From Candidatus Aminicenantota bacterium (lineage in GTDB: Bacteria; Acidobacteriota; Aminicenantia; Aminicenantales; Aminicenantaceae), in NCBI GenBank assembly GCA_030603565.1, contig JAUVXM010000008.1:1-62645 (forward strand): DNA of 62,645 nucleotides. Reading direction: 5' to 3'. Shown here one piece after another: positions 34,276 through 43,140 of this stretch (within the stretch, counting starts at the first letter, position 1; each line of letters starts with the position of its first letter). The translations under genes and the position numbers were made by a program. The notes beneath the pieces are model-generated. The model made no database searches, was not told where the DNA came from, and saw only the letters and a program-made list of their open reading frames with translations.

Positions 34276-35943
34276 TCAGCGGGAGTGTAAGGTTTTCTGT
34301 GTAAACTCCATTTTACCATCACAAGAAGATGAACTTCCCGAGCAATATCTATCTCTGTCTCTGCTTTGATGGTCGTCGCCACAATCCGAACCCGAACATT
34401 GATACCCTGTTTCACTACCACAAACAGTAGAAGAATCATCGTAATTGCATCCATTACTACAACAATCTCCTGAAGAACATTCGCACGATTCAGTACAATT
34501 TAATGTTTTGGGAGTATTATTTAGATCCACCCAATCACCATTATTAATATCTTGTGCCTGAACTTTAATTTCATGATCTATGTTGTGAGTAATTAAATCA
34601 TAAATATTAACACCATAAGCGCAGGTTCCACCAGAACATACAGCCCCTAAGTCGCTTCTATAAGAACTTGCTGTAGTAGTTGCAATCTGAACATCATCAG
34701 AAAAAATTCTAACGGATACGTCTGTACTTGTATCGTCTGGATCAGTTGTCCAACCAGCTGCTCTACAAAAAGTTTCGTTTTGTGTTCCTGAATCAGCATC
34801 ATGCGATCCCGTTGGAAGCTCATTTTCTGGAGCACTTACGGTAACAGTATTCTGACAAGTAGCAGTTATTCCCTCTCGAGTAACCTCTGCTTTGATTGTG
34901 CGATTACCTTCTGAAGAATAATCACACAAATTAGCCGCCGTATAAGGATCGTCGCTAGTAGCTGATGAGGTGTGATTCCAAATTGTACTATCAGTGCAAT
35001 CAAATTTGTAAATAATATTTCCTGTAGCTGTACCGCTAACATCAGCTGTTAAGTCTACATTGTTTAAAGGAGCTGTGCCTGAAGAAGGATTAGATGATAA
35101 AGAACAAAAAAGAGTTGGAACAGCACTTACGGTAACAGTATTCTGACAAGTAGCAGTTATTCCCTCTCGAGTAACCTCTGCTTTAATTGTGTAATTGCCT
35201 TCTGAAGAATAATCACACAAATTAGCTGCTGTATAAGGATCGTTGCTAGTAGCTGATGAAGTGTGATTCCAAATTGTACTATCGGTACAGTCAAATTTAT
35301 ATATAATATTTCCAGTGGCAGTCCCGCTAACATCGGCTATTAAATCTACATTGTTTAAAGGAGCTGTGCCTGAAGAAGGATTAGATGATAAAGAACAGAA
35401 AAGAGTTGGCGTTGGGGTTGTTGGCTCCTCAATTGTAAAAGAAGAGCCAGAAAATTCAACAGTTTTTCCAATTTCATAGTAAGCTCTATAGTATATGCCA
35501 TAAGTTCCGCTTGAAAGACCAGAAACGTCAATAGTGGTATCCAGCAAGTACACAAAAGAGCTATAAATAGAAGTGAAAGGAGCTATTCCTGTACAGCTCG
35601 TTGGAAAAGCTAAACGATCTACTATCCAATCTACTCCTTTTTCAAAATCTATCCAATCTCCCGTATTATTAAAACGATATTGAAACTTTTCAACTGGATC
35701 AGCTATCGCTTTTACACCTTCAAGATCGGGTAAATAACAACTTTGGCGACAAAGTCCATCTTCTGTTGATCCTTTAACTGTTAATTCTAAATTAGCACCA
35801 GAAAAAGAAAAAGTTGTTTCAGAAAAATCACAATCCTCCCAAAAGTCACACTTAACTGCCCAGACCTTGTTTGGAAAAACAAACAAGGCTCCCATCGCTA
35901 TTAACAACAAAAAGATGATTTTAATAAGTAAAGAAATTTTCAT
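34276..35943 (-). CDS. Cys-rich PKD-like surface protein, Patescibacteria-like
   Basis: A 555-residue secreted protein. It has a signal peptide (1-29). An N-terminal domain with paired cysteines precedes two tandem 97-residue PKD/Ig-like repeats ('SLSSNPSSGTAPLNNVDL' to 'TATCQNTVTVSA'), each with three or four cysteines. A 'DDVQIATTTASSYRSDLG' domain follows, then a very cysteine-rich tail. This text is typical of extracellular proteins of Parcubacteria/Patescibacteria, so I infer recent transfer. Base composition is clearly more AT-rich than the operons around it. It may be truncated at the C-terminus. Confidence 0.65.
   Translation of the reverse strand: MKISLLIKIIFLLLIAMGALFVFPNKVWAVKCDFWEDCDFSETTFSFSGANLELTVKGSTEDGLCRQSCYLPDLEGVKAIADPVEKFQYRFNNTGDWIDFEKGVDWIVDRLAFPTSCTGIAPFTSIYSSFVYLLDTTIDVSGLSSGTYGIYYRAYYEIGKTVEFSGSSFTIEEPTTPTPTLFCSLSSNPSSGTAPLNNVDLIADVSGTATGNIIYKFDCTDSTIWNHTSSATSNDPYTAANLCDYSSEGNYTIKAEVTREGITATCQNTVTVSAVPTLFCSLSSNPSSGTAPLNNVDLTADVSGTATGNIIYKFDCTDSTIWNHTSSATSDDPYTAANLCDYSSEGNRTIKAEVTREGITATCQNTVTVSAPENELPTGSHDADSGTQNETFCRAAGWTTDPDDTSTDVSVRIFSDDVQIATTTASSYRSDLGAVCSGGTCAYGVNIYDLITHNIDHEIKVQAQDINNGDWVDLNNTPKTLNCTESCECSSGDCCSNGCNYDDSSTVCGSETGYQCSGSDCGDDHQSRDRDRYCSGSSSSCDGKMEFTQKTLHSR
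34832..35409 (-). repeat. Tandem 291-bp repeat within the surface protein
   Basis: Two nearly identical units start at 34832 and 35123, a period of 291 bp or 97 codons. They differ at only a small number of bases, so the duplication is recent or maintained by conversion. Confidence 0.85.
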
Positions 35944-36006
35944 ACTGGCTGAGAATAATTATTTAATTGCTAATTTAATTATACCACAAACAAAAAAATT
36001 AAGAAA

Positions 36007-36035
36007 AAGAGGAGTTGTTTTTTACAACTCCTCTT
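36007..36035 (-). terminator. Rho-independent terminator
   Basis: A 12-bp stem AAGAGGAGTTGT/ACAACTCCTCTT has a five-base loop. On the minus strand it is followed by TTTTCTTAATTTTTTT. It ends transcription of the lipoprotein gene at 36022-36573, whose stop codon is inside the hairpin. Confidence 0.75.
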
Positions 36036-36573
36036 GATAACTGCCCCAAGGTTCTGAAATAATTGTTCCTTCTTTAGTAAGAACAAAGCAGGCTATTCTT
36101 CCTTTTTCTCCGGGTTGAGGATTAAAAGAAAAATGGTTTTTTCTAATGTCTCTTAGCTCTTTTTCAAATCCAGTTTGTTTTACTTTAATAATAAGTTTTT
36201 TACCAACAATAAACGAGTCGCTAGATAAACCGTCGCCTCTTGCCCAATCAGACATCTGAAGAGCATAAATACTGTTGCCGCTATTGCTGTAAATCTGATC
36301 AAATTCACCCTCAAACTTGTAGTTATTAATTCTTGTCAAATGAGAAATTCTTGTTATCAACGTGCTGACATTTGTGTTTACATAAAAAAGATAAATAGAG
36401 GGATTACCCGAAATCCGAGAAAGATTTATGTTTCCTACACGAATATAGGTTAATTCCAGATCATATTTTACTACTGGCTCAATCGGATCTTCTGGTCCAA
36501 CTGGGGAATTGCAAAAACTCAAGCTCAGCATAAACACCATTACTGAAAACAGAAAAATCATTTTTTTAAACAT
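36022..36573 (-). CDS. Lipoprotein of unknown function
   Basis: A 183-residue protein with a signal and lipobox-like 'LSLSFC' (Cys about 21), then a beta-rich domain of unknown family. It is in the same AT-rich block as the PKD-like protein and followed by a terminator, so it forms its own transcript. No motif shows a role. Confidence 0.6.
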   Translation of the reverse strand: MFKKMIFLFSVMVFMLSLSFCNSPVGPEDPIEPVVKYDLELTYIRVGNINLSRISGNPSIYLFYVNTNVSTLITRISHLTRINNYKFEGEFDQIYSNSGNSIYALQMSDWARGDGLSSDSFIVGKKLIIKVKQTGFEKELRDIRKNHFSFNPQPGEKGRIACFVLTKEGTIISEPWGSYQEEL

Positions 36574-36964
36574 TTTTAACTATAAGAATTTGCTTTTTAT
36601 ATTGATGATGATATTCCCTCAATTTCATCAAACTTTCATCTACTAAGCAACTACCTAAACAATAATACCTAGGAAAAACATATAATTCAACAAGAAATCC
36701 GCAGGAAAGTAAGAATCTTTTAGAATTAGCCTGGAAAAACCTTCATTGAATTGTTTCCTACTAAAATAGTGTTTATAAAAATCCTATTTGGATACAGAGA
36801 TGTCCATCCATATCTAAAGCTTAGATTTGTCATTTCTCTACCCCTAACATGGGGTAGAGATTTGCCATCCGTTTGCCATTTTAGGCTGAAAATAACCCAA
36901 AATAGCATAATAAGGCTTAAACTGTACTCTGAGGAAAACGTTGAAAAATAAGGGTATTAAGGAA
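36574..36964. other. AT-rich intergenic region beside tRNA-Lys
   Basis: No coding potential that I trust. It contains a perfect 10-bp hairpin, TCTCTACCCC (36835-36844) with GGGGTAGAGA (36851-36860), without a U-tract on either strand. A phrase CAACAAGAAATCCGC near 36689 resembles part of the repeat at 55710 and 61504. Confidence 0.5.
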
Positions 36965-37037
<73 letters not shown>

Positions 37038-37109
37038 CTAAAAACTTCAATAGTTTAGACGACTGCACGTTTCTTGTCAAATAATCCAGGTTCTCCTGCG
37101 AAGATTGTT

Positions 37110-37137
37110 TTGAGTTTTGAAATATTTCATATATAAT
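37110..37137 (+). promoter_or_regulatory. Promoter for rmuC
   Basis: TTGAGT at 37110-37115 and a perfect TATAAT at 37132-37137 are spaced by 16 bases. The -10 overlaps the ATG at 37136, so the protein most likely starts at the next in-frame ATG (37157). Confidence 0.6.
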
Positions 37138-37156
37138 GGATAAAAGCGAGTATAAA

Positions 37157-38200
37157 ATGAGTTTAAATTTGTTTCTGGTCATTCTGGCAGGGCTTGTACT
37201 TCTTTCTTTGCTTTTTCTGGTCTATTTATTAAAAAACAAATTGAAAAACACTTCCTCCCAGATCGAAGGGTTGAAAAAATCTCAAACAGAAAATAAATCC
37301 CTGGAATTGATGCAGCAACAGATCGGCCACCTTACCAAAAGCGTCAATCAACAGCTCCATAACATGAGCGGGCAGTTCCGGGAAACAACAGGTTATATCG
37401 GGAGCACTCTGGGGGGTGTTAAAAAAGACTTAGGAAAAATGGAGACTGCCACCAAGGAAGTCCTTAATAAAGCAAAAAGCATCTCGAACCTGGAAAACCT
37501 TCTGCGCGCCCCGAAATTTCGAGGAGGCCTGGGTGAGCTTTTTTTAGGCGACCTGCTGGCCCAGATTCTCCCTCCTGCCCATTACAGCATGCAATACAAA
37601 TTTAAAAGTGGAGAGATCATAGATGCTATCGTGAAGATCGGCAGCAATATAGTCCCCATAGACGCAAAATTCCCTCTAGAAAACTTTAAAAAATATTTAA
37701 TCGAAGAGGATAAAAAACTAAAAAAAGACATACAAAAAAAATTCGTCTCCGATGTAAAAAAACATATCCAGACCATAGCTGATAAATATATCCTCCCGGA
37801 TGAAGGGACCTACGATTTTGCCCTGATGTATATTCCAGCGGAAAATATTTACTACGAGACTATACTTAAGGATGAAAATATAAGTGAAGAGCGAAGTATA
37901 TTCTCTTATGCGACAAAGAAAAGAGTGATCCCGGTTTCCCCAAATTCTTTTTTTGCTTATTTACAGGTTATAGTATTGGGGCTTAAAGGATTACAGATCG
38001 AAAAATCAGCTAAGACTATCTTCCAATCCCTGTCTCGACTGCAGGGTGACTTAATCCGGTTCAAGGATGACTTCAACTTGATCGGAACCCACCTTGGAAA
38101 CGCCAAGACAAAATATGACCATGCAGAAAAACGTCTGGAGAAATTTACCGGCAAACTCGACCAGATCGGAGGAGAAGAGGCAAAAAAACTGCCTGACTAA
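37157..38200 (+). CDS. rmuC: RmuC-family DNA recombination protein
   Basis: A protein of about 347 residues. It has an N-terminal membrane anchor ('LFLVILAGLVLLSLLFLVYLL') and a coiled coil (about 30-110). The RmuC nuclease-like domain contains 'FRGGLGELFLGDLLAQILP', 'VPIDAKFPLENFKKYL' and 'MYIPAENIYYETIL', with the D-x-K motif of the PD-(D/E)xK fold. It limits inversions at short inverted repeats in Escherichia coli. Its stop overlaps the channel gene's stop by four bases. In a region full of inverted repeats this function is of interest. Confidence 0.88.
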   Translation: MSLNLFLVILAGLVLLSLLFLVYLLKNKLKNTSSQIEGLKKSQTENKSLELMQQQIGHLTKSVNQQLHNMSGQFRETTGYIGSTLGGVKKDLGKMETATKEVLNKAKSISNLENLLRAPKFRGGLGELFLGDLLAQILPPAHYSMQYKFKSGEIIDAIVKIGSNIVPIDAKFPLENFKKYLIEEDKKLKKDIQKKFVSDVKKHIQTIADKYILPDEGTYDFALMYIPAENIYYETILKDENISEERSIFSYATKKRVIPVSPNSFFAYLQVIVLGLKGLQIEKSAKTIFQSLSRLQGDLIRFKDDFNLIGTHLGNAKTKYDHAEKRLEKFTGKLDQIGGEEAKKLPD

Positions 38201-39210
38201 CCTGTTATCTTTTCCAGCTCCTGATGCATATCCGGGGTAGCAATAACTATGAGTACATCATTCGCCAAGATTTCCGCCTCTCTGGCCGGATTGTATTCAA
38301 AATCTCCGGTCGCGGCCCTTTTGATCGCTACGATCAAAGCACCGGTCTTTTCTTTGACTTTGGATTCACAGATTTTTTTCCCGATCAGATATGAACCTTC
38401 CTTGACCACTACTTCTTCGAACCTTAATACTTGGTCACGGTCACGCAGCATCATATCAAGAAAAGAAACGACAGAAGGCCGTATCATCTCCGATACCATT
38501 CGCATTCCGCCGATATATGCGGGTGAAATAACTGAATCAGAGCCGGCTTTTTGCATCTTTTTATGGGATTTGATCTCTATTCCTTTGGTTACTATGCGAA
38601 TATCAGGATTAAGGCTGCGTGCAGTAATAGATACAAAAAGATTGGCTTCGTCTGTGGGCAGAGAAAGAAGGATTCCCCGGGCCTTTTTTATCCCCGCAGA
38701 GACCAGCACTTCATCTTCAGATGGATCACCTTGAATAAAGAGCACTTCTCCCAGAGATGTAAGTTTTTCAATCCTCTCTTCTGAAGGCTCTACTACTACA
38801 AATTGCTTTTTAGTAAGTAAAAGCTCCTGGATGACGGTGAGGGCCGTTTCACCAGAACCACAAACAATAAAATGATCTTTTAACCTGGAGACTTTTTTAT
38901 TCATTTTCTTTCTCCCGAGAATATCCTTTAGTTCCCCTTCCACAATAAAAGAAGTAATGGAAGAGACTGCAAAAGCAATGGTTCCAAGACAAAAAATAAT
39001 AAAAACAACAACAAACACACGGGCCGCAGGATTAGCACTAAGGTCGATCGTCTCTGAATATCCAACTGTGGACAATGTAATGACCGTCATATAAAGGCTG
39101 TCAAGCAGAGACCACTCATCTCCCCCGATAACTTTGAATCCAAAAACTCCGATAAAAAACACAACAAAAAAAACCCATAAAGAAATATACAAGCGCTTTT
39201 TTCCATTCAT
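38197..39210 (-). CDS. Ion channel with TrkA-N/TrkA-C domains
   Basis: A 337-residue protein. Two transmembrane helices flank a pore loop with filter 'TVGYSE' (residues about 49-54). A TrkA-N (RCK) domain with 'HFIVCGSGETALTVIQELL' and a TrkA-C domain follow. This is the MthK/Kch-type layout of ligand-gated potassium channels. The filter has Ser-Glu where Gly-Asp is usual after TVGY. It lies 13 bases after the sensor kinase's stop codon, so they may be co-transcribed. Confidence 0.88.
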   Translation of the reverse strand: MNGKKRLYISLWVFFVVFFIGVFGFKVIGGDEWSLLDSLYMTVITLSTVGYSETIDLSANPAARVFVVVFIIFCLGTIAFAVSSITSFIVEGELKDILGRKKMNKKVSRLKDHFIVCGSGETALTVIQELLLTKKQFVVVEPSEERIEKLTSLGEVLFIQGDPSEDEVLVSAGIKKARGILLSLPTDEANLFVSITARSLNPDIRIVTKGIEIKSHKKMQKAGSDSVISPAYIGGMRMVSEMIRPSVVSFLDMMLRDRDQVLRFEEVVVKEGSYLIGKKICESKVKEKTGALIVAIKRAATGDFEYNPAREAEILANDVLIVIATPDMHQELEKITG

Positions 39211-39223
39211 GGACTATCCTACG

Positions 39224-41104
39224 TTATTCGTTGTTTGGATATCTTAACTTTTTAAAAAGCATAATAAAGGTTGTCCCTCCCTCACTTTTTACTTCCATTT
39301 CCCCCTGAAGCTGCTGGGTCAGCATATCAACCAATTGAAGTCCGAATGACTCGGTATTCTTAAAGTCCAGGTCTTTTTGCAAACCAACACCTGTATCCTT
39401 CACTATCAATTTTATTCTATCTCCCTCATAAGGCGACATTTCTATACTTAACTCGCCTTTTCTCCCTTTGGGGAATGCATGTTTTAATGAATTTGACACC
39501 AGCTCACTTACCAGCAGGCCGCATGGAACAGCAGTATTGATATCAAAAAACACATCTTTTACATCGATTTTCAGACGGACCATACCTGGGTTAACTCCGT
39601 ACATTTGGAATAAACTACGAGTTAGGCTTTTCAGGTATTTACTAAAATCAACTTTGGAGAGATTTTCGCTCCGGTATAATTTTTCGTGCACTATAGCCAT
39701 AGACTTGACCCGGCGGCGGCTTTCCTGGAAGATTCCCAATAACTTCTTATCTTTAATATGCCCGGATTGAAGATTAAGCAGACTGGAAATAATCTGGAGG
39801 TTGTTTTTGACCCGGTGATGGATCTCACGTAAAAGTACTTCTTTTTCATGAAGGGAGGACTTGATCCGGTCCTCAAATATTTTACGTTCAGTAATATCCC
39901 GGAGATGGGCTACTGTCTTCATTCTTTTTTTTGAATCCCTAATTACAGTAGAACTAATCTCAACCCGCCTTTTCTGTCCATCTTTCCGGACAAGATTAAA
40001 CTCATATATCGAGGGGATTATTTTTCCTTCCTGCCGCTGGAGATAGCGTTTGGCAACAAGTCTTTTGCTCTCCCCATCAAGAAATGTCCGAAAATCTTTT
40101 CCTATCAGATCGTTTTGAGTGTAGCCAAATATTCTGGTACATTGGTCATTCATATAGGCAAACCGGTATTGATCGTCAACAATAAAAATGCCATTATGAG
40201 AATTTTCCACCACTGAACGGAATAATTCCTCATTTTCCTTTAGAGCTTCATCCGTTTGCCGGTGGATTATTTCCAGAGCCACTTGCTCAGAAATAAATGT
40301 TAAGACAGCCTTTTCTTCTTCGCTGTAGCGTAGACCTTCAGTATAGCTCTGGACTACAAGTACCCCAATGATTTTTCCTTTATCTTTAAGCGGCACACCC
40401 AGCCAGTCAACAGAAGGGGGACCTATAGATACGACTTCTCCCTGCTTCACAAGTTCAGCAAATACTTCAGGAGATGCCAGCAGCGGCTTTCCCGTCCGTA
40501 AAACATACTCGGTCAGCCCTTTCCCAAGTTTCTCAGGACCCGGCGGTTCCTCAAATTCATCGACAAAATAAGGGAAACTTAACATTCCTTTCTTTTCATC
40601 GTGGAGAGCTATGTAAAAATTGTCTTTGGCAGGCATAAGCTCGGTTATGACTTCATGGATAGCGTGGAATAGCTCCTGCAGATTTTCTGCGGAATTAGCA
40701 GCATTTGAAATTTTATAAACCGCATTCTGTATTTTTTCTCCTATTTTTCTTTCGAATATATCCTGCACAAAAGCGCAGATGTACTCTTTGCCTTTATGGG
40801 TTATATGATTTACTTTCAATTCTACCGGGAAGACTTTTCCCCCTTTAGTGCGATGAAGAGATTCCACTGTTACAGTCTCTTTTTCTTTAAGATTTGCCCA
40901 GCGGGCTCTCCACTCTTTTCTTTTATAATTCTCATCTATATCATATACTTCCATCTTTAAAAGTTCTGCCTGGGAATAACCTAAAGATTCGCAGGCTTTC
41001 TCATTTACATAGACAAACTTTCCCTTTTTGTCGATCCAGAATACAGCCTCAGGGGCTTTATCCATGGCAAAATGGAATAACTGTAATTCTGATTTATCTT
41101 TCAT
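39224..41104 (-). CDS. PAS-GAF-PAS sensor histidine kinase (HisKA_2)
   Basis: A 626-residue cytoplasmic protein. It has PAS (1-115), GAF (about 130-285), PAS with PAC (about 288-415), a HisKA_2 phosphoacceptor helix ('LREIHHRVKNNLQIISSLLNLQ', His about 438) and HATPase_c with 'LLVSELVSNSLKHAFPKG'. It has no membrane segment and would sense a cytoplasmic ligand or redox state. No response regulator adjoins it. The receiver at 9265 is a candidate only because it is the nearest one. Confidence 0.9.
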   Translation of the reverse strand: MKDKSELQLFHFAMDKAPEAVFWIDKKGKFVYVNEKACESLGYSQAELLKMEVYDIDENYKRKEWRARWANLKEKETVTVESLHRTKGGKVFPVELKVNHITHKGKEYICAFVQDIFERKIGEKIQNAVYKISNAANSAENLQELFHAIHEVITELMPAKDNFYIALHDEKKGMLSFPYFVDEFEEPPGPEKLGKGLTEYVLRTGKPLLASPEVFAELVKQGEVVSIGPPSVDWLGVPLKDKGKIIGVLVVQSYTEGLRYSEEEKAVLTFISEQVALEIIHRQTDEALKENEELFRSVVENSHNGIFIVDDQYRFAYMNDQCTRIFGYTQNDLIGKDFRTFLDGESKRLVAKRYLQRQEGKIIPSIYEFNLVRKDGQKRRVEISSTVIRDSKKRMKTVAHLRDITERKIFEDRIKSSLHEKEVLLREIHHRVKNNLQIISSLLNLQSGHIKDKKLLGIFQESRRRVKSMAIVHEKLYRSENLSKVDFSKYLKSLTRSLFQMYGVNPGMVRLKIDVKDVFFDINTAVPCGLLVSELVSNSLKHAFPKGRKGELSIEMSPYEGDRIKLIVKDTGVGLQKDLDFKNTESFGLQLVDMLTQQLQGEMEVKSEGGTTFIMLFKKLRYPNNE

Positions 41105-41107
41105 GAC

Positions 41108-41320
41108 CTATTCAACCTCATCCTCATCTTCCATCTCAGCAATTTCAACATTCACTCTCTCCGTCATATCTCTTAGCTGTTCTATAATTTCCTCAACTTC
41201 TTCTATGGGAAATATTTCCCAATCATCAAGTGCACATGCTTCTTTTCCTTTTTCCAGAATACTTATAGCATCTTCCAGGCTTTCCAAGAGGCGTCCACAT
41301 GCCTTATCTCTATCAGTCAT
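41108..41320 (-). CDS. Small acidic protein of unknown function
   Basis: A 70-residue protein from ATG 41320, with GGAGGG six bases upstream. It is helical and strongly acidic ('EEVEEIIEQLRDMTERV', ending DEDEVE). The gene sits between a dipeptidase and the kinase in the same direction and ends three bases before the kinase start. No family recognised. Confidence 0.55.
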   Translation of the reverse strand: MTDRDKACGRLLESLEDAISILEKGKEACALDDWEIFPIEEVEEIIEQLRDMTERVNVEIAEMEDEDEVE

Positions 41321-41340
41321 TGTTACCCTCCATCTGGCAT

Positions 41341-42960
41341 TTAAAATCCTCTGGAGAACATACCCCAAAATTTATCCCCAAGTTCCCAGTATTTATGCAT
41401 TGCCGCCCGGGCAAAATCATTTGTATATTTGGTCAGATATTTCTTTACTTTTTTAACACTTTCTTCGGATTTTCCGTTTTTGTAAAGCTCCAGTATTTTT
41501 TCCTCTATCACAGGAAGCTCAGTAAAAACTTTATCTTCAAATCCATTTACAGCCCCTTCAATATATTCTTTAGTGTCTCCCCAGCGAACCGTTGCCAATC
41601 TATTGGCTCTCCTGAACCACCAACAGGCAGAATCCGTACGGAACCTATGCTGGCCGCAAATCTCAAAACTTGCCGGAAGTTCACTGACACCAGCAAAGAT
41701 CGGTATGCGGGGACTCTGAGCAGGATTATCAAAGGCAAACCAGGCAATACCGCCGATCTCATCAGGCAGCCAATCCCGGCACTGGAGAACTTCGGAATAT
41801 GAACAGGCAGAAATAGCGATAGTACGCTGACGCTCAACTACTCCGGGCTTTAAGGTGTTAAGCAGGTTTCTTAAATAAGAGGACATCCAGGGATTGGCAA
41901 CGGGGCTTTTCATCATTTCCTCACTTCTCCGCTTTTTTACCATGAGATTCTTTGTCATATCTAATTCAGTTCCGGCATATGTCTGCCGGTAAAAAGCCAT
42001 AACATCCCGCACAGAAAGCTTTTTCTCAGGTTTTACAGAGAAAGGGAGCTCATCTGCATTTCTGTCCAGATTAAGAGAAGGAGCAACCGAGCTTAAAACA
42101 AAATATTCCCGGGTAGAAAATGCTTTTCTCCCGCTATAAGCCTTCCAGAATTTAAATTCCTCACCGCTGTCAGGGTCCCACCACCCCATCTCTTCTGCTA
42201 CAGAAAAAACATTTTCTGATGCCATATAATTATCAGGGTCATCCAGGTCCAGTTCAGCAATTCTGGGAATATTAGCAGAGACACCTACATGATCATCCGG
42301 TATGCGCACGGCAGCCCAGACTCCGCCGATAACAAGCGGTCCGGCTCCAAAAACCTCAAAATGCCAGACTTCCTTAGGGTCAGCAAAAGTAAGGCATTCG
42401 CCAAAATCACAATACCCGTATTTTTTTATCAACTCTCCGGCAAGCTTGATCGCTTCCCGGGCGGTCGTACATCTTTCCAGGGTGATGCGCTGGATCTCTT
42501 CAATATAAAACATTCCTTCCGTATTTCTCAACTCCCTGCGTCCACCGATTGTGGTCTCCCCGATAGCAAGCTGCTTTTCATTCATACAGGGATAGGCGGT
42601 ATTTAAAAAAGCATAAGTCTTTTCAACTTGAGGGATTTCCCCCTTTTCCCTTACTCTTCTCATGTCCCAGGGGGTTTCATTATGAAGAAATCCAGTATAA
42701 ATTTTAGCCTTAGCTCCCTTGGGGTACTTTTGGGGAGGATTTATCCTTACCCAGGTCCGGTAATTTCCATCACAGCTGTGAGCTGTTATGACCGAACCAT
42801 CCGTAGTCGCCAGGCGACCTGCCATAATACTAGTACATGCATCCGGCCATATTGTCTCCTCTTCAGGGACATCTGCAAAAATAATAAATGAAATAAAAAC
42901 AAAAGACAGAAGCAACAAGATAAATCGCTTAGACAAGAAATGGGGGTTGTTTTTATTCAT
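41341..42960 (-). CDS. Secreted C69-family dipeptidase
   Basis: A 539-residue protein. The signal peptide ends near residue 30. The mature protein should begin with Cys42, the N-terminal nucleophile, in 'WPDACTSIMAGRLATTDGSVI'. 'HSCDGNYRTWV' and 'ERCTTAREAIKLAGELI' match the C69 (PepD) dipeptidase family, Ntn hydrolases that cut dipeptides. The signal peptide makes it periplasmic or exported. AGGAGG lies before the ATG. Confidence 0.9.
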   Translation of the reverse strand: MNKNNPHFLSKRFILLLLSFVFISFIIFADVPEEETIWPDACTSIMAGRLATTDGSVITAHSCDGNYRTWVRINPPQKYPKGAKAKIYTGFLHNETPWDMRRVREKGEIPQVEKTYAFLNTAYPCMNEKQLAIGETTIGGRRELRNTEGMFYIEEIQRITLERCTTAREAIKLAGELIKKYGYCDFGECLTFADPKEVWHFEVFGAGPLVIGGVWAAVRIPDDHVGVSANIPRIAELDLDDPDNYMASENVFSVAEEMGWWDPDSGEEFKFWKAYSGRKAFSTREYFVLSSVAPSLNLDRNADELPFSVKPEKKLSVRDVMAFYRQTYAGTELDMTKNLMVKKRRSEEMMKSPVANPWMSSYLRNLLNTLKPGVVERQRTIAISACSYSEVLQCRDWLPDEIGGIAWFAFDNPAQSPRIPIFAGVSELPASFEICGQHRFRTDSACWWFRRANRLATVRWGDTKEYIEGAVNGFEDKVFTELPVIEEKILELYKNGKSEESVKKVKKYLTKYTNDFARAAMHKYWELGDKFWGMFSRGF

Positions 42961-42998
42961 AAAAATCCTCCTCTAAAATTTACACGTTAACTTCTTAG

Positions 42999-43140
42999 CC
43001 TGAACTATTCATAAAAAAATGGCAATGTTTTTCTACATATTAACTTCTTAGTTTTATTTATTATCAATATTATTTTCCCATGTCAAACTATTTTCAACTA
43101 TTTTCCATTTTCCATTTTCTATTCTCCATTTTCTGCCTTT
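42999..43140 (+). mobile_element. CCTG element E10, one end only
   Basis: TTAG then CCTGAACTATTCATAAAAAAATGGCAATG gives a left end like that of E8. No CAGG end follows. After about 80 bp come repeats of TTTTCCATTTTCC like those inside E8, and these form the 3' end of rarD. The right end was probably lost in rarD. Confidence 0.5.
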
